A stretch of DNA of 64,000 nt from Neorhizobium galegae (lineage in GTDB: Bacteria; Pseudomonadota; Alphaproteobacteria; Rhizobiales; Rhizobiaceae), in NCBI RefSeq assembly GCF_017877135.1, contig NZ_JAGIPH010000001.1, positions 1 through 64,000 on the forward strand, written 5' to 3'. The translations under genes and the position numbers were made by a program. The notes below the pieces were generated by a model. That model saw nothing but the letters and a program-made list of their open reading frames with translations. It did not search any database and was not told where the DNA came from. Each line of letters opens with the position of its first letter. The stretch's first letter is position 1. Below are positions 26,330-36,805 of the stretch, in pieces.

Positions 26330-27280
26330 ATGAGCAATGATCTGACGCTTCTGTCGCTGCGACTGTTCGTAGATCTCGCAGCGACCGCCAGTTTCAGCGC
26401 GACAGCGCGGCGCCACAGCCTGCCGCCCTCCTCCGTCTCCCGCCACATCAGCGGCCTCGAAGAGCTGCTCGGCCAGCGCCTGCTGTTTCGCAACACGCGC
26501 GCAGTGACGTTGACGGATGCCGGATCGGCCTATCTGCGCGAGGTGCGCGAGGCCTTGTCGCAGATCGACCTTGCAAGCGAACAGGCCCGCGGGGCAGCCG
26601 GCGAGGCACGCGGCCTCCTGCGCATCAATGCGCCCGTTGCGTTCGGACGGCGCCATATCGCGCCGCTGCTTTCCGCCTATCAGGCACTGCACCCACGGGT
26701 GGAGGTGGACCTCACGCTTTCCGATACCTTCATCGATCCCGTGGCCGAGGGCGCCGACATCACCATCCGCATCGGGCAGATGAAGGATTCAAGCCTCAGC
26801 GGGCGCAAGCTGACGCCGCAGCGCTACGTCGTCTGCGCCTCTCCCGCATATCTTGCCCGCCACGGCGCGCCGCAGGGTCAGGACGCGCTCTCCGACCACA
26901 ATTGCCTGCTCTACAAGGGCATCAACGGGGCGCAGAAATGGTATTTTCGAACGGCAACAGGCGGTGGAGAATTGCGCCCCTGTCTCGTGCGCGGCAATCT
27001 GACCAGCAACAATGCCGACAGCCTTGTGGAGGCCGCTCTCCAGCATCAGGGGCTCGTGCTGTTTCCCACCTGGCTCGTGCATGAGCATCTGGCAAGCGGC
27101 AGGCTGGTGCCGGTGATGACCGATGTCGAGGCGGCCGTCGATACCAGCATTCACGACATTCACTTGATCTACCCGGAAAACCGCCTGCGCTCCTTCAAGG
27201 TGCTGTCCTTCCGCGATTATCTGCTTGGCCGGATCGGGACGCCGCCCTACTGGGATCACCCGGTCGCGCCCGCACCATAA
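26330..27280 (+). CDS. LysR-family transcriptional regulator
   Basis: A 316-residue LysR regulator. The winged helix-turn-helix covers about residues 6-64 (FSATARRHSLPPSSVSRHIS as recognition region), followed by the linker helix and a periplasmic-binding-protein-like effector domain from about 92 to 300. The domain sequence (LLRINAPVAFGRRHIAP, ADITIRIG) is of the PA2206/DmlR-like subgroup. It is divergent from the YdcZ pair across 91 bases and so probably controls that pair and itself. The co-inducer is unknown. A terminator follows. Confidence 0.93.
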   Translation: MSNDLTLLSLRLFVDLAATASFSATARRHSLPPSSVSRHISGLEELLGQRLLFRNTRAVTLTDAGSAYLREVREALSQIDLASEQARGAAGEARGLLRINAPVAFGRRHIAPLLSAYQALHPRVEVDLTLSDTFIDPVAEGADITIRIGQMKDSSLSGRKLTPQRYVVCASPAYLARHGAPQGQDALSDHNCLLYKGINGAQKWYFRTATGGGELRPCLVRGNLTSNNADSLVEAALQHQGLVLFPTWLVHEHLASGRLVPVMTDVEAAVDTSIHDIHLIYPENRLRSFKVLSFRDYLLGRIGTPPYWDHPVAPAP

Positions 27281-27298
27281 GCGCCCACAAACTGAAAG

Positions 27299-27328
27299 GG
27301 CCTGCCGGATTGCGCCGGCAGGCCTTTT
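27299..27328 (+). terminator. intrinsic terminator between lysR and ilvD
   Basis: GGCCTGCCGG/CCGGCAGGCC with a 6-base loop is followed by TTTT on the plus strand, with AAAG on the left side. It lies between convergent genes and may also stop ilvD transcription. Confidence 0.85.
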
Positions 27329-27350
27329 CGTCATGGTTGCGGTTCAGCCC

Positions 27351-29186
27351 TTAGTCCGGCAGGATGCGCACGGCGCCCTTGTCGGCGCTGGAGGCGAAGG
27401 CGGCATAGGCCTTGAGCGCCGTCGTGACATTGCGCTTGCGCGGCGCGGCCGGCTTCCAGCCGAGCTTGTCCTGTTCGGCCCGGCGGCTGGCCAGTTCGCT
27501 GTCCTGAACCAGAAGGTTGATCGTGCGGTTGGGAATATCGATCTCGATCATGTCGCCTTCGCGTACGAGACCGATCGCACCGCCATTGGCCGCTTCCGGC
27601 GAGGCATGGCCGATGGAGAGGCCGGAGGTTCCGCCGGAAAAGCGGCCGTCGGTGATCAGCGCGCAGGCCTTGCCGAGCCCCTTCGACTTCAGATAGCTCG
27701 TCGGATAGAGCATTTCCTGCATGCCGGGGCCGCCCTTCGGGCCTTCGTAACGGATGACGACGACATCGCCGGCCTTCACCTCGTTGTTGAGGATGGACTT
27801 CACCGACGCATCCTGGCTCTCGAAGACGCGCGCCGGACCGGTGAATTTCAGGATCGATTCGTCAACGCCCGCCGTCTTCACGATGCAGCCGTCGAGCGCG
27901 ATATTGCCGTAGAGCACCGCAAGACCGCCATCCTTGGAAAACGGCTTTTCGACCGAGCGGATGACACCCGTTTCGCCATCGGTATCCAGATCATCCCAGC
28001 GCGAGGACTGCGAGAAGGCAACCTGCGTCGGCACGCCGCCGGGGGCAGCCTTGAAGAAGGTGCGCACGCTTTCCGAATTGGTGCGAGTGATATCCCAGCG
28101 GTTGATGGCGTCGCCGAGCGTTGCCTCATGCACCGTCTTGCAGTCGGTGTGGATGAGGCCGCCGCGCTCCAGTTCGCCGAGAATGCGCATGATGCCGCCG
28201 GCGCGGTGGACGTCTTCCATGTGAACGTCCTGTTTGGCCGGCGCCACCTTCGACAGGCAGGGCACGCGGCGCGACAGGCGGTCGATATCGTCCATGGTGA
28301 AATCGACGCCGCCCTCATAGGCCGCCGCCAGGATATGCAGAACCGTATTGGTCGATCCGCCCATGGCGATATCGAGCGTCATGGCGTTCTCAAACGCTTC
28401 CTTGGAGGCGATGGTGCGCGGCAGGACGCTCTCGTCCTCCTGCTCGTAGTAGCGGCGGGCGAGATCGACGATCAGGTGGCCGGCCTCGACGAACAGGCGC
28501 TTGCGGTCGGAATGGGTGGCAAGCGTCGAACCGTTGCCGGGCAGCGACAGGCCGAGCGCTTCGGTGAGGCAGTTCATGGAATTGGCGGTGAACATGCCCG
28601 AGCACGAGCCGCAGGTGGGACAGGCCGAGCGTTCGATTGCCTGCACATCCGCGTCGGAATATTTTTCGTCGGCCGCCGCCACCATGGCATCAACAAGGTC
28701 GAGCGCGACGGTCTTGCCATGCATGACCACCTTGCCGGCCTCCATCGGACCACCGGACACGAAGACGGCGGGAATGTTGAGGCGCATCGCGGCATTCAGC
28801 ATGCCGGGCGTGATCTTGTCGCAGTTGGAGATGCAGACCATGGCGTCAGCGCAATGCGCATTGACCATGTACTCGACCGAGTCGGCGATGATCTCGCGCG
28901 ACGGCAGCGAATAGAGCATGCCGTCATGGCCCATGGCGATGCCGTCGTCGACGGCAATCGTGTTGAATTCCTTGGCAACGCCGCCCGCCGCCTCGATCTC
29001 GCGCGCCACCAGCTGACCGAGATCCTTGAGGTGCACATGGCCCGGCACGAACTGCGTGAAGGAATTGACCACGGCAATGATCGGCTTGCCGAAATCGCTG
29101 TCCTTCATGCCCGTGGCGCGCCAGAGACCGCGGGCGCCCGCCATGTTGCGGCCATGGGTCGTCGTTCTCGAACGGTATGCAGGCAT
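27351..29186 (-). CDS. ilvD: dihydroxy-acid dehydratase
   Basis: A 611-residue IlvD/Edd-family dehydratase that converts 2,3-dihydroxy-isovalerate and -methylvalerate to the 2-keto acids in valine and isoleucine synthesis. Iron-sulfur cysteines are Cys122 (SNCDKI) and the CPTCGSC group (Cys189, Cys192, Cys195). GGRSTG-like [15 protein letters not shown] near the C-terminus is the family signature. The spacing of cysteines and the length match the proteobacterial long form. The ATG at 29186 has GAGGA upstream. A longer frame back to 29243 has no such site. It is monocistronic and divergent from msrP. Confidence 0.97.
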   Translation of the reverse strand: MPAYRSRTTTHGRNMAGARGLWRATGMKDSDFGKPIIAVVNSFTQFVPGHVHLKDLGQLVAREIEAAGGVAKEFNTIAVDDGIAMGHDGMLYSLPSREIIADSVEYMVNAHCADAMVCISNCDKITPGMLNAAMRLNIPAVFVSGGPMEAGKVVMHGKTVALDLVDAMVAAADEKYSDADVQAIERSACPTCGSCSGMFTANSMNCLTEALGLSLPGNGSTLATHSDRKRLFVEAGHLIVDLARRYYEQEDESVLPRTIASKEAFENAMTLDIAMGGSTNTVLHILAAAYEGGVDFTMDDIDRLSRRVPCLSKVAPAKQDVHMEDVHRAGGIMRILGELERGGLIHTDCKTVHEATLGDAINRWDITRTNSESVRTFFKAAPGGVPTQVAFSQSSRWDDLDTDGETGVIRSVEKPFSKDGGLAVLYGNIALDGCIVKTAGVDESILKFTGPARVFESQDASVKSILNNEVKAGDVVVIRYEGPKGGPGMQEMLYPTSYLKSKGLGKACALITDGRFSGGTSGLSIGHASPEAANGGAIGLVREGDMIEIDIPNRTINLLVQDSELASRRAEQDKLGWKPAAPRKRNVTTALKAYAAFASSADKGAVRILPD

Positions 29187-29444
29187 GGTATTATCCTCAG
29201 GTCTTGAACGTGGGAGGGGCATGACCGCTGCTTTGCTGGCCATAATGCCCTGCTTTTGGGCTTTTCCTAGCGGAAACGGCCTGCGGTGTCACTATCACGA
29301 CAGGCCAAAGCGGTACGCCTCGCCCCGTCTTCAGCATCACGAGAACGTGGCTGCCGCACTTTCTACACCCTCTGTGAAACCGGCTTCCTTGCCGTTACGT
29401 ATAGAGATGATCATAAACACCCGCCGCTCTGCAGGAGACTGTCC

Positions 29445-30392
29445 ATGCCGGCCTATCGTCCGCCCCGCATCCCCGCTTCCGAGATCACGCCGCAGTCGCT
29501 CTATCTGTCGCGGCGCGGCTTTATCGCCGGCGCTGCCGCCGGCATGGCGCTAACCGGTGCTAGCGGTGCTCTCGCAGCCCCCATCGCCACGACGCCGAGC
29601 ACCTACAAGGTGAACGACAAGCTGACGCCGAAAAAGGACGTCACCACCTACAACAATTTCTACGAGTTCGGCGTCAACAAGGCCGATCCCGCCCAGAATT
29701 CCGGCGACTTCAAGCCGACCCCCTGGGCGATTACCGTCGGCGGCATGGTGGCAAAACCGCAGGTGATCGACATGGAAAAGATCATGGCGGAAATCCCGAT
29801 GGAAGAGCGCGTCTACCGTATGCGCTGCGTCGAGGCCTGGTCCATGGTCATCCCCTGGGTCGGCTTTCCGATCTCCGCCATCCTCGACCGGGTCGAGCCG
29901 CTCGGCAGCGCCAAATATGTCGCCTTCGAAACCGTCGTGCGCCCCGAGCAGATGCCCGGCCAGCGCGGCTTCTTCCAGGCCCTGCCCTGGCCCTATGTCG
30001 AAGGCCTGCGGCTTGACGAGGCCCGCCATCCGCTGGCAATCCTCGCCACCGGCGTTTATGGCGAAACCCTGCCCAACCAGAACGGCGCGCCGATCCGCCT
30101 CGTCACCCCTTGGAAATACGGCTTCAAGGGCATCAAGTCGATCGTCAAGATCACGCTCACCGACAAGCAACCGCCGTCGACCTGGAATATTTCAGCGCCG
30201 AACGAATACGGCTTTTATGCCAATGTGAACCCGAAGGTCGACCATCCCCGCTGGAGCCAGGCGACCGAACGGCGCATCGGCGAAGGCAGCGGCCTGTTTG
30301 GCGGACGTACCGTCGACACACTTCCCTTCAACGGTTACGGCGACGAGGTGGCCAGCCTCTATGCCGGCATGGACCTGAAGAAGTTCTACTGA
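29445..30392 (+). CDS. msrP: periplasmic protein-methionine-sulfoxide reductase, catalytic subunit
   Basis: A 315-residue molybdoenzyme of the sulfite-oxidase fold that repairs oxidised methionines in periplasmic proteins. The N-terminus carries a Tat signal, [12 protein letters not shown], with twin arginines at 23-24, as needed for export of the folded cofactor-loaded enzyme. The molybdenum ligand is Cys128 in [25 protein letters not shown] and [12 protein letters not shown] segments match MsrP (YedY). GGAG precedes the ATG. msrQ follows after two bases, so the pair is one operon. Electrons come from the quinone pool through MsrQ. Confidence 0.96.
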   Translation: MPAYRPPRIPASEITPQSLYLSRRGFIAGAAAGMALTGASGALAAPIATTPSTYKVNDKLTPKKDVTTYNNFYEFGVNKADPAQNSGDFKPTPWAITVGGMVAKPQVIDMEKIMAEIPMEERVYRMRCVEAWSMVIPWVGFPISAILDRVEPLGSAKYVAFETVVRPEQMPGQRGFFQALPWPYVEGLRLDEARHPLAILATGVYGETLPNQNGAPIRLVTPWKYGFKGIKSIVKITLTDKQPPSTWNISAPNEYGFYANVNPKVDHPRWSQATERRIGEGSGLFGGRTVDTLPFNGYGDEVASLYAGMDLKKFY

Positions 30393-30394
30393 CC

Positions 30395-31027
30395 ATGGCA
30401 AGCCTTGCCCTGCCCGCGCGCTATCGCTCCAGTTCCGTCTGGGTGCTTTATGCACTCGGACTGCTGCCCGGCCTCTATGCCTTTTATCAGGGCGTGTTCG
30501 GCGACCTTGGGGCCGACCCGGTGCGCACATTCGAACACCTGCTTGGGCTGTGGACTCTGCGCTTTCTCTGTCTCGGCCTCGCCGTCACGCCGATCCGCGA
30601 TCTTTTCGGTGTCAACCTGATCGCCTATCGGCGGGCGCTTGGCCTCATCGCCTTCTACTATGTGCTGGCGCATTTTGCCGTCTACCTGACGCTCGACCGG
30701 GCGCTCGTCTTTTCCTCGATCCTCGGCGATCTTCTGAAGCGGCCGTATATCATGCTCGGCATGGCGGGACTTGTGATGCTGACGCCGCTCGCGCTCACCT
30801 CGAACCGCTGGTCGATCAGAAAACTTGGCAGCCGCTGGAATACGCTGCACAAACTCGCCTATCCCATCCTGCTCGTTGCCATTCTGCATTTCGTGCTGTC
30901 GCGCAAGAGCCTGACGCTGGAGCCGGCCTTCTACATCGCCGTGGTGACGGTTCTCCTGGGCTACCGTCTGGTGCGGCCAAAGCTGATGGAGCGCAGGCGG
31001 AGCCGGCGCGCGGCCGCCTCCCGGTAA
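30395..31027 (+). CDS. msrQ: heme-binding membrane subunit of methionine sulfoxide reductase
   Basis: A 210-residue membrane protein with about six helices, of the ferric-reductase-like transmembrane family. It passes electrons from quinol to MsrP. Heme-ligand histidines are seen in FEHLLGL, VLAHFAVY, TLHKLAYP and LHFVLS. The C-terminus is strongly basic and cytoplasmic. The start lies 2 bases after the msrP stop, supporting translational coupling. The length and helix pattern fit MsrQ (YedZ). Confidence 0.95.
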   Translation: MASLALPARYRSSSVWVLYALGLLPGLYAFYQGVFGDLGADPVRTFEHLLGLWTLRFLCLGLAVTPIRDLFGVNLIAYRRALGLIAFYYVLAHFAVYLTLDRALVFSSILGDLLKRPYIMLGMAGLVMLTPLALTSNRWSIRKLGSRWNTLHKLAYPILLVAILHFVLSRKSLTLEPAFYIAVVTVLLGYRLVRPKLMERRRSRRAAASR

Positions 31028-31169
31028 TGCTCCATCTCGCGGCGACAAGGTATATCCCCAGTCGCCGCGGCAGCCGGCGCCGCAAATAGTGTTGCCGCAT
31101 GCGACCCTGCCCGTTCATTATGCTGCCGGCAGGGGCAAGGCGCCCTCAAAGCCTCTGGGGAGACGAGAC

Positions 31170-31571
31170 ATGCGTGTCATGGTGATAGTCAAGGCGACGA
31201 AAGACAGCGAAGACGGTATACTGCCAACAGCCTCTGCGCTGAAGGCCATGGGAGAGTTCAACGAAGAACTGGTCCGAGCGGGCATCATGCTGACCGGCGA
31301 TGGATTGAAACCCTCCAGACTGGGAAAACGGATTGCCTTCAACGGACCGGACCGGGAAGTCATTGACGGTCCCTTTGCGCAGACGCGGGAACTGGTCGCC
31401 GGCTTCTGGATCTGGGAGGTCAAGACCATGGACGAAGCTGTTGCATGGGTGAAGCGCTGCCCCAATCCAATGCCAGGTCCGAGCGAAATCGAGATCCGCC
31501 CCTTCTACGAGATGGACGATTTCGCCGAGGTGATATCGCCCCGCGACGAGACAAGCCACGATCCGGCCTGA
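31170..31571 (+). CDS. YciI-like (DGPF domain) protein
   Basis: A 133-residue ferredoxin-like-fold protein of the YCII/DGPF family. The defining segment is DGPFAQTRELVAGFWI near residues 65-80, preceded by LKAMGEFNEEL. Family members are found as stand-alone proteins beside ECF sigma factors, or as small dimeric enzymes with a conserved His/Asp pair. The biochemical role of this group is not settled. GGGGAGA precedes the ATG. No sigma-factor gene is adjacent. It is monocistronic, with a terminator about 100 bases further on. Confidence 0.88.
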   Translation: MRVMVIVKATKDSEDGILPTASALKAMGEFNEELVRAGIMLTGDGLKPSRLGKRIAFNGPDREVIDGPFAQTRELVAGFWIWEVKTMDEAVAWVKRCPNPMPGPSEIEIRPFYEMDDFAEVISPRDETSHDPA

Positions 31572-31675
31572 TAAAGCCGGGCGCGATCCGGTGGATCGCT
31601 CTGCCGGATGTTCTTGAGCGGGAGGAGAGCATCCAATCGTCGCCGGCACTGAAGGCGTGCAGCAGAACATAACGC

Positions 31676-31709
31676 AAAAGGCCGGGTGATCGCTCACCCG
31701 GCCTTTTTT
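31676..31709. terminator. bidirectional terminator at the end of the ribosomal cluster
   Basis: GGCCGGGTGA/TCACCCGGCC with loop TCGC is flanked by AAAA on the left and TTTTTT on the right. It stops rplQ transcription on the minus strand and the YciI-like gene on the plus strand. Confidence 0.92.
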
Positions 31710-31738
31710 CCGTATCTGCCCCTTGTCAGGGCAAAACC

Positions 31739-32164
31739 TTATGCGGCTTCGGCAGCTTCTGCTTCAGCGGCAACGCGGGCCTTATCGGCGGCGCCCTTGG
31801 CGTTCACATCGCGTTCGACGAACTCGATGACGGCCATGGCAGCATTGTCGCCCTGGCGGAAGCCAGCCTTCATGATACGCAGGTAGCCGCCGTTGCGGGT
31901 TGCGTAGCGCGAAGCGATGGCATCGAACAGCTTCTTCACAGCGTCCTGGTCCTGGATCTGCGAAATGGCCTGACGACGAGCGTGCAGGTCGCCGCGCTTG
32001 CCGAGCGTGACCAGCTTTTCGACGATCGGACGGATTTCCTTGGCCTTCGGAAGCGTCGTTACGATCTGCTCATGGGTGATGAGCGAAGCCGCCATGTTGG
32101 CAAACATTGCCTTGCGATGGCTGGCGGTACGGTTGAGCTTGCGGCCGGCTTTCTGGTGGCGCAT
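31739..32164 (-). CDS. rplQ: 50S ribosomal protein L17
   Basis: A 141-residue L17, at the outer end of the peptide tunnel. The N-terminal [17 protein letters not shown] is the family signature. The Ala/Glu-rich C-terminal tail is typical of alphaproteobacteria. It is the last gene of the alpha operon, 101 bp after rpoA, and is followed by the strong bidirectional terminator. Confidence 0.98.
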   Translation of the reverse strand: MRHQKAGRKLNRTASHRKAMFANMAASLITHEQIVTTLPKAKEIRPIVEKLVTLGKRGDLHARRQAISQIQDQDAVKKLFDAIASRYATRNGGYLRIMKAGFRQGDNAAMAVIEFVERDVNAKGAADKARVAAEAEAAEAA

Positions 32165-32265
32165 CTCTGGTCTCCTTTACTTGCAGGCATCCGCCTGCAG
32201 TTTAAACATGCTTTCCAATTCGCGAAGCGGGCCACCTTGCGGGCCCGCCCGGAACGGTTGGGCGG

Positions 32266-33276
32266 TTAATACTGGTCTTCGTAGCGCTTGGCGAGATCTT
32301 CGATGTTTTCCGGCGGCCAGGCAGGAACTTCCATACCCAGATGCAGGCCCATGGAAGCCAAGACTTCCTTGATCTCGTTCAGCGACTTGCGACCGAAGTT
32401 CGGCGTGCGCAGCATTTCCGCCTCGGTCTTCTGGATGAGGTCGCCGATGTAGACGATGTTGTCGTTCTTCAGGCAGTTGGCCGAACGGACAGAGAGTTCC
32501 AGTTCGTCGACCTTCTTGAGGAGAGCCGGGTTGAACGCCAGTTCAGTGACCGATTCTTCTTCTGCTTCCTTCTGCGGCTCGTCGAAGTTGACGAAGACCG
32601 ACAGCTGGTCCTGAAGAATGCGAGCGGCAAACGCCACGGCATCCTCGCCCGTGACCGAACCATCGGTTTCGATGGTCATGGTCAGCTTGTCATAGTCGAG
32701 AACCTGGCCTTCGCGGGTGTTTTCCACCTTGTAGGACACTTTCTTGACCGGGGAGTAGAGGCTGTCGACCGGAATGAGGCCGATCGGCGCATCTTCGGCA
32801 CGGTTGCGATCGGCAGGCACATAGCCCTTGCCGTTGTTCACCGTGAATTCCATGCGGATTTCCGCACCCTCGTCGAGCGTGCAGATGACATGGTTCGGAT
32901 TGAGGATCTCGATGTCGCCAACCGTCTGGATATCGCCGGCAAGCACCGCACCCGGGCCCTGCTTGCGCACGACCATCCGCTTTGCATCGTCGCCATCCAT
33001 CTTGATGGCGATTTCCTTGATGTTGAGCACGATGTCCGTCACATCTTCCCGCACGCCGGGGATGGAGGAGAATTCGTGCAGAACGCCGTCGATCTGCACA
33101 GCAGTGACGGCGGCACCACGCAGCGACGACAAGAGAACGCGGCGCAGCGCGTTGCCGAGCGTCAGACCAAAACCGCGTTCCAGCGGCTCCGCGACGAGCG
33201 TGGCCTTGGTGCGACCGGACGAGGTGAACTCCACCTTGTTCGGCTTGATCAGTTCCTGCCAGTTCTTCTGGATCAT
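32266..33276 (-). CDS. rpoA: RNA polymerase alpha subunit
   Basis: A 336-residue alpha subunit. The N-terminal domain, with [17 protein letters not shown] for dimerisation and beta/beta' binding, covers residues 1 to about 235. An acidic linker ([10 protein letters not shown]) joins it to the C-terminal helix-hairpin-helix domain ([25 protein letters not shown]), which binds UP elements and activators. The ATG at 33276 is chosen over an upstream in-frame ATG at 33348 because [12 protein letters not shown] is the family start. A 179-bp gap to rpsK has no gene and could hold an internal promoter. Confidence 0.98.
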   Translation of the reverse strand: MIQKNWQELIKPNKVEFTSSGRTKATLVAEPLERGFGLTLGNALRRVLLSSLRGAAVTAVQIDGVLHEFSSIPGVREDVTDIVLNIKEIAIKMDGDDAKRMVVRKQGPGAVLAGDIQTVGDIEILNPNHVICTLDEGAEIRMEFTVNNGKGYVPADRNRAEDAPIGLIPVDSLYSPVKKVSYKVENTREGQVLDYDKLTMTIETDGSVTGEDAVAFAARILQDQLSVFVNFDEPQKEAEEESVTELAFNPALLKKVDELELSVRSANCLKNDNIVYIGDLIQKTEAEMLRTPNFGRKSLNEIKEVLASMGLHLGMEVPAWPPENIEDLAKRYEDQY

Positions 33277-33455
33277 GATTAAAACCTTCCGTTCGCTGCC
33301 ACTATCCAATCGTGGCAACCGAGCATGAGAAGCGCCAAGGAGAAACACTCTTCTTGGGCGTTACGGCAAAGCCGCCATACCCCGATTGACGAAGTAAGGC
33401 GGCATCACACGAATTCGAACCGAGGCCGCCGCCAAGAGCAGCCTCCGAAGGCGAA

Positions 33456-33845
33456 TTAGACGCGGCGCTTCTTGCGCGGACGGCAACCATTGTGCGGGAT
33501 CGGCGTCACGTCACGGATGGAGGTGATCATGAAACCCGCAGCCTGGAGGGCGCGCAGAGCCGATTCACGACCGGAACCCGGGCCGCAGACTTCGACTTCG
33601 AGAGACTTCATGCCGTGTTCCTGAGCCTTCTTAGCGCAGTCTTCAGCAGCGATCTGGGCAGCAAACGGCGTCGACTTACGCGAACCCTTGAAACCCTTTG
33701 CACCAGCCGACGACCAGGCAATCGCATTGCCCTGCGCATCGGTGATGGTGATCATGGTGTTGTTGAACGTCGAGTTGACGTGCGCAACGCCCGACGAAAT
33801 GTTCTTACGTTCGCGACGGCGGACGCGTGTGGCTTCCTTGGCCAT
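33456..33845 (-). CDS. rpsK: 30S ribosomal protein S11
   Basis: A 129-residue S11, part of the 30S platform near the mRNA exit. The signature segments are [36 protein letters not shown] and the C-terminal [18 protein letters not shown]. It lies between rpsM and rpoA in the alpha operon, 130 bp from rpsM. Confidence 0.98.
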   Translation of the reverse strand: MAKEATRVRRRERKNISSGVAHVNSTFNNTMITITDAQGNAIAWSSAGAKGFKGSRKSTPFAAQIAAEDCAKKAQEHGMKSLEVEVCGPGSGRESALRALQAAGFMITSIRDVTPIPHNGCRPRKKRRV

Positions 33846-33975
33846 GGTCTTCCTTTCGTTGATATCGTCACCGCCGTAGCACCAGCGGCTCCACCTTTTC
33901 AGACAATAGAAACGAGGCAGCAGCCAATAGCTTTCTCCGCTACCGCCTACTGCCTATCGCCTCGCGCCTGAAAAA

Positions 33976-34344
33976 TTACTTCTTCTTACCGGCGATCGCC
34001 TTTGCCGGACCCTTGCGGGTGCGGGCATTGGTGTGCGTGCGCTGACCGCGGACCGGCAGGCCACGACGATGGCGCAGGCCGCGGTAGCAGCCGAGATCCA
34101 TCAGACGCTTGATGTTCATCGCGGTTTCGCGACGCAGGTCACCTTCAACCTGGTAATCGCGGTCGATGGTTTCGCGGATCGAGAGGACTTCTGCGTCCGT
34201 CAGCTGATGAACGCGACGTTCAGCCGGAATACCGACCTTCTCGACGATTTCCTGTGCGAATTTAGGGCCGATCCCGTGAATATAGGTCAGCGCGATAACG
34301 ACGCGCTTCGCAGTCGGGATGTTGACGCCAGCGATACGTGCCAC
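33976..34344 (-). CDS. rpsM: 30S ribosomal protein S13
   Basis: A 122-residue S13, in the 30S head contacting P-site tRNA and the 50S bridge. It begins at a GTG (34344) giving [11 protein letters not shown], the family N-terminus, with GGAG upstream. A longer frame to 34380 only adds non-homologous residues. The helix-turn-helix THGIGP-like [10 protein letters not shown] and the basic tail [21 protein letters not shown], cut here as [11 protein letters not shown], are present. The 240-bp gap from adk may carry the alpha-operon promoter. Confidence 0.97.
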   Translation of the reverse strand: MARIAGVNIPTAKRVVIALTYIHGIGPKFAQEIVEKVGIPAERRVHQLTDAEVLSIRETIDRDYQVEGDLRRETAMNIKRLMDLGCYRGLRHRRGLPVRGQRTHTNARTRKGPAKAIAGKKK

Positions 34345-34584
34345 GCCTATTCTCCTTGCGTTCCAGTTGCCATCCGGCAAGTGGTGCTTCTTCCATGAGA
34401 GCAGCCATAGAGGGCCGCCAGTTCAAATCTCATCCGTGACAAGTCAAAACGACCGGACCGGACATCCTTGCGGATGTTCCGCGCCGATCGCAGCAATGTC
34501 GCGAGTTGGCGCGGTCTTTAGCGGAATCAGTCGAAAATAGCAACCGGCCCCGCCAAGATTCTTGGGGTAACGCCCGGGCAAACC

Positions 34585-35235
34585 TTAAAGGTCTGCCAGG
34601 ATCGCCTCAATCTGCGACGTCACGACGTCCATTTCTGCCATGCCATCGACGCTCTTCAGCTTGCCCTTGGCATAGTAGTAGCCGATGAGCGGCGAGGTTT
34701 CCTTGTAGTAAACCTCGAGTCGCTGCGTCATCGTCTCGGCATTGTCGTCCGGACGGCGCTTGAAGTGGGTCGAACCACACTTGTCGCAAACCCCTTCGAC
34801 GCCCGGCTTGTGGTCCGTGTCGTGGTAGACGGATCCGCAGCTTGCGCAGCTGTAGCGACCCGAAACACGGCGCACCAGCTCCTTATCGTTGACCCGCAGC
34901 TCGATCACCACCGAAAGATCGATGCCCTTGGCCGCAAGCATGGCCTCGGTCGCATCGGCCTGCACCAGCGTGCGCGGAAAGCCATCGAGAATAAAGCCGT
35001 TGGCACAGTCCGGCTGGTCGATCCGCTCCGAGACGATCGCAATCACGATGTCGTCGGAGACGAGCTTGCCCGAATCGAGCACCGCCTTGACGCGCTTGCC
35101 CACTTCGGTTTCCGCCAGGATCGCTGCACGCAGCATGTCACCCGTCGACAATTGCGGAAGGCCGTGCTTTTCAACGATCCGCTGGGCTTGGGTCCCCTTA
35201 CCCGCCCCCGGCGGCCCCAAAAGAATCAATCTCAT
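34585..35235 (-). CDS. adk: adenylate kinase
   Basis: A 216-residue long-form adenylate kinase (ATP + AMP to 2 ADP). The P-loop is GPPGAGKGT at residues 7-15. The LID domain carries a zinc-binding set, Cys130, Cys133, Cys150 and Cys153, a form better known from Gram-positive bacteria but also common in alphaproteobacteria. DGFPRT marks the AMP site. The start overlaps the secY stop by 4 bases as ATGA, so translation is coupled to secY. Confidence 0.98.
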   Translation of the reverse strand: MRLILLGPPGAGKGTQAQRIVEKHGLPQLSTGDMLRAAILAETEVGKRVKAVLDSGKLVSDDIVIAIVSERIDQPDCANGFILDGFPRTLVQADATEAMLAAKGIDLSVVIELRVNDKELVRRVSGRYSCASCGSVYHDTDHKPGVEGVCDKCGSTHFKRRPDDNAETMTQRLEVYYKETSPLIGYYYAKGKLKSVDGMAEMDVVTSQIEAILADL

Positions 35236-36572
35236 CGTCCCCTCTTTCCTCCACGCAGCTTGGACTTCTTGATCAGACCTTCATATTGCTGTGCAATCAG
35301 ATGGCCCTGGATCTGTGCTACCGTATCAAGGGTAACACTGACAACGATCAAAAGCGAAGTACCACCAAGGGCTAATGGGATACCCGTCCTTGCGATCAGC
35401 GTTTCGGGAAGAATGCAGACGAACACGAGGTAGATGGCGCCGATGACGGTGATGCGCGTCAGGACGTAGTCGATGTATTCTGCGGTGCGCTCGCCCGGAC
35501 GAATGCCCGGAATGAAGCCGCCATGCTTCTTCAGATTGTCGGCCGTATCCTTCGGATTGAAGACGATGGCCGTGTAGAAGAACGAGAAGAAGGCAATCAG
35601 CGCGCCATAGAACAGCATGAACAGCGGCTGGCCGTGCTGCAGCGAGCCGATGACGGCCGTTGCCCAGGACGGCAGGTTCGTATTGCCGGCAAAACCCGCA
35701 GCCGTTGCCGGCAGAAGCAGAAGCGACGAGGCAAAGATCGCCGGAATGACGCCCGCGGTGTTCAGCTTCAGCGGCAGGTGCGACGTATCGCCCTGGAACA
35801 TCCGGTTGCCGACCTGGCGCTTCGGATACTGGATCAGCAGCCGGCGCTGCGCGCGTTCGACAAACACGATGAGCGCGATGACGCCGATGGCAACGACGAC
35901 GACCGTCAGGATGAGCGCGGTCGACAGCGCACCCGTGCGGCCGAGTTCCAGCGTTCCAGCCAGCGCCTTCGGCAGGCCTGCGGCAATGCCGGCGAAGATG
36001 ATCAGCGAAATACCGTTGCCGATGCCACGCGAGGTGATCTGTTCGCCGAGCCACATCAGGAACATGGTGCCGCCGAGCAGCGTCACGACCGTCGAGATGC
36101 GGAAGAACCAGCCCGGATCAATCACCAGCCCCTGCCCGCTCTCAAGGCCGGCGGCAATGCCATAGGCCTGCAGCGTGCCGAGAAGCACCGTGCCGTAACG
36201 GGTATACTGGTTGATGATCTTGCGGCCCTGTTCGCCTTCCTTCTTCAGGTTTTCCAGAGAAGGCACGACAGAGGTCATCAGCTGCACGATGATCGACGCG
36301 GAGATATACGGCATGATGCCGAGCGCGAAGATCGCCATGCGCTCGACAGCGCCGCCGGCAAACATGTTGAAGAGGCCTAGAATGCCGCCCGCCTGGCCGC
36401 GGAAGGCCTGCGCATAGGCTTCAGGGTTGAGACCCGGCAGCGGAATATGCGTCCCGAGACGATAGACAAGCAGAGCCGCCAGTGTGAACCACAGGCGCTT
36501 CTTGAGATCCGTCGCTTTGGAAAAAGTTGAAAAATTAAGATTGGAGGCCAGTTGTTCAGCTGCAGAAGCCAT
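35232..36572 (-). CDS. secY: protein translocase subunit SecY
   Basis: A 446-residue, ten-helix channel subunit of the SecYEG translocon. The signature GTHIPLPG-like YRLGTHIPLPGLN lies in the first periplasmic loop, with IQLMTSVVPSLENLKKEGEQG cut here as MTSVVPSLENLKKEG near helix 2. PGIRPGERTAEYID is the cytosolic loop that contacts SecA and the ribosome. It follows rplO after 233 bp that contain an intrinsic terminator, so it may depend partly on its own promoter. Confidence 0.98.
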   Translation of the reverse strand: MASAAEQLASNLNFSTFSKATDLKKRLWFTLAALLVYRLGTHIPLPGLNPEAYAQAFRGQAGGILGLFNMFAGGAVERMAIFALGIMPYISASIIVQLMTSVVPSLENLKKEGEQGRKIINQYTRYGTVLLGTLQAYGIAAGLESGQGLVIDPGWFFRISTVVTLLGGTMFLMWLGEQITSRGIGNGISLIIFAGIAAGLPKALAGTLELGRTGALSTALILTVVVVAIGVIALIVFVERAQRRLLIQYPKRQVGNRMFQGDTSHLPLKLNTAGVIPAIFASSLLLLPATAAGFAGNTNLPSWATAVIGSLQHGQPLFMLFYGALIAFFSFFYTAIVFNPKDTADNLKKHGGFIPGIRPGERTAEYIDYVLTRITVIGAIYLVFVCILPETLIARTGIPLALGGTSLLIVVSVTLDTVAQIQGHLIAQQYEGLIKKSKLRGGKRGR

Positions 36573-36762
36573 GCATTTCTCCGCCTGACCAATTCCGGCG
36601 GCGCGCCCGTGCGGCCAGATCCGGAAAGCAGTCCATATTCAGGTTCATAAAACCGGGAGACGGAAGGGCTGCCATGCAACCTTATGCCTCACCCCGTTTT
36701 CCGCGATGTCCCGGACGTGCCCGCAAATCGGGTCCGGAATCGTGAGGCTCACATATGGGAGC

Positions 36763-36794
36763 AAAATCGCCCGGTGTGAAGCACCCCGGGCGAT
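36763..36794 (-). terminator. intrinsic terminator/attenuator between rplO and secY
   Basis: On the minus strand ATCGCCCGG pairs with CCGGGCGAT around an 11-base loop, followed by TTTGC. It begins about 12 bases past the rplO stop, inside what is usually treated as one spc operon. It would lower secY-adk expression relative to ribosomal proteins unless read through. Confidence 0.75.
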
Positions 36795-36805
36795 TCTTCA
36801 GTTCA

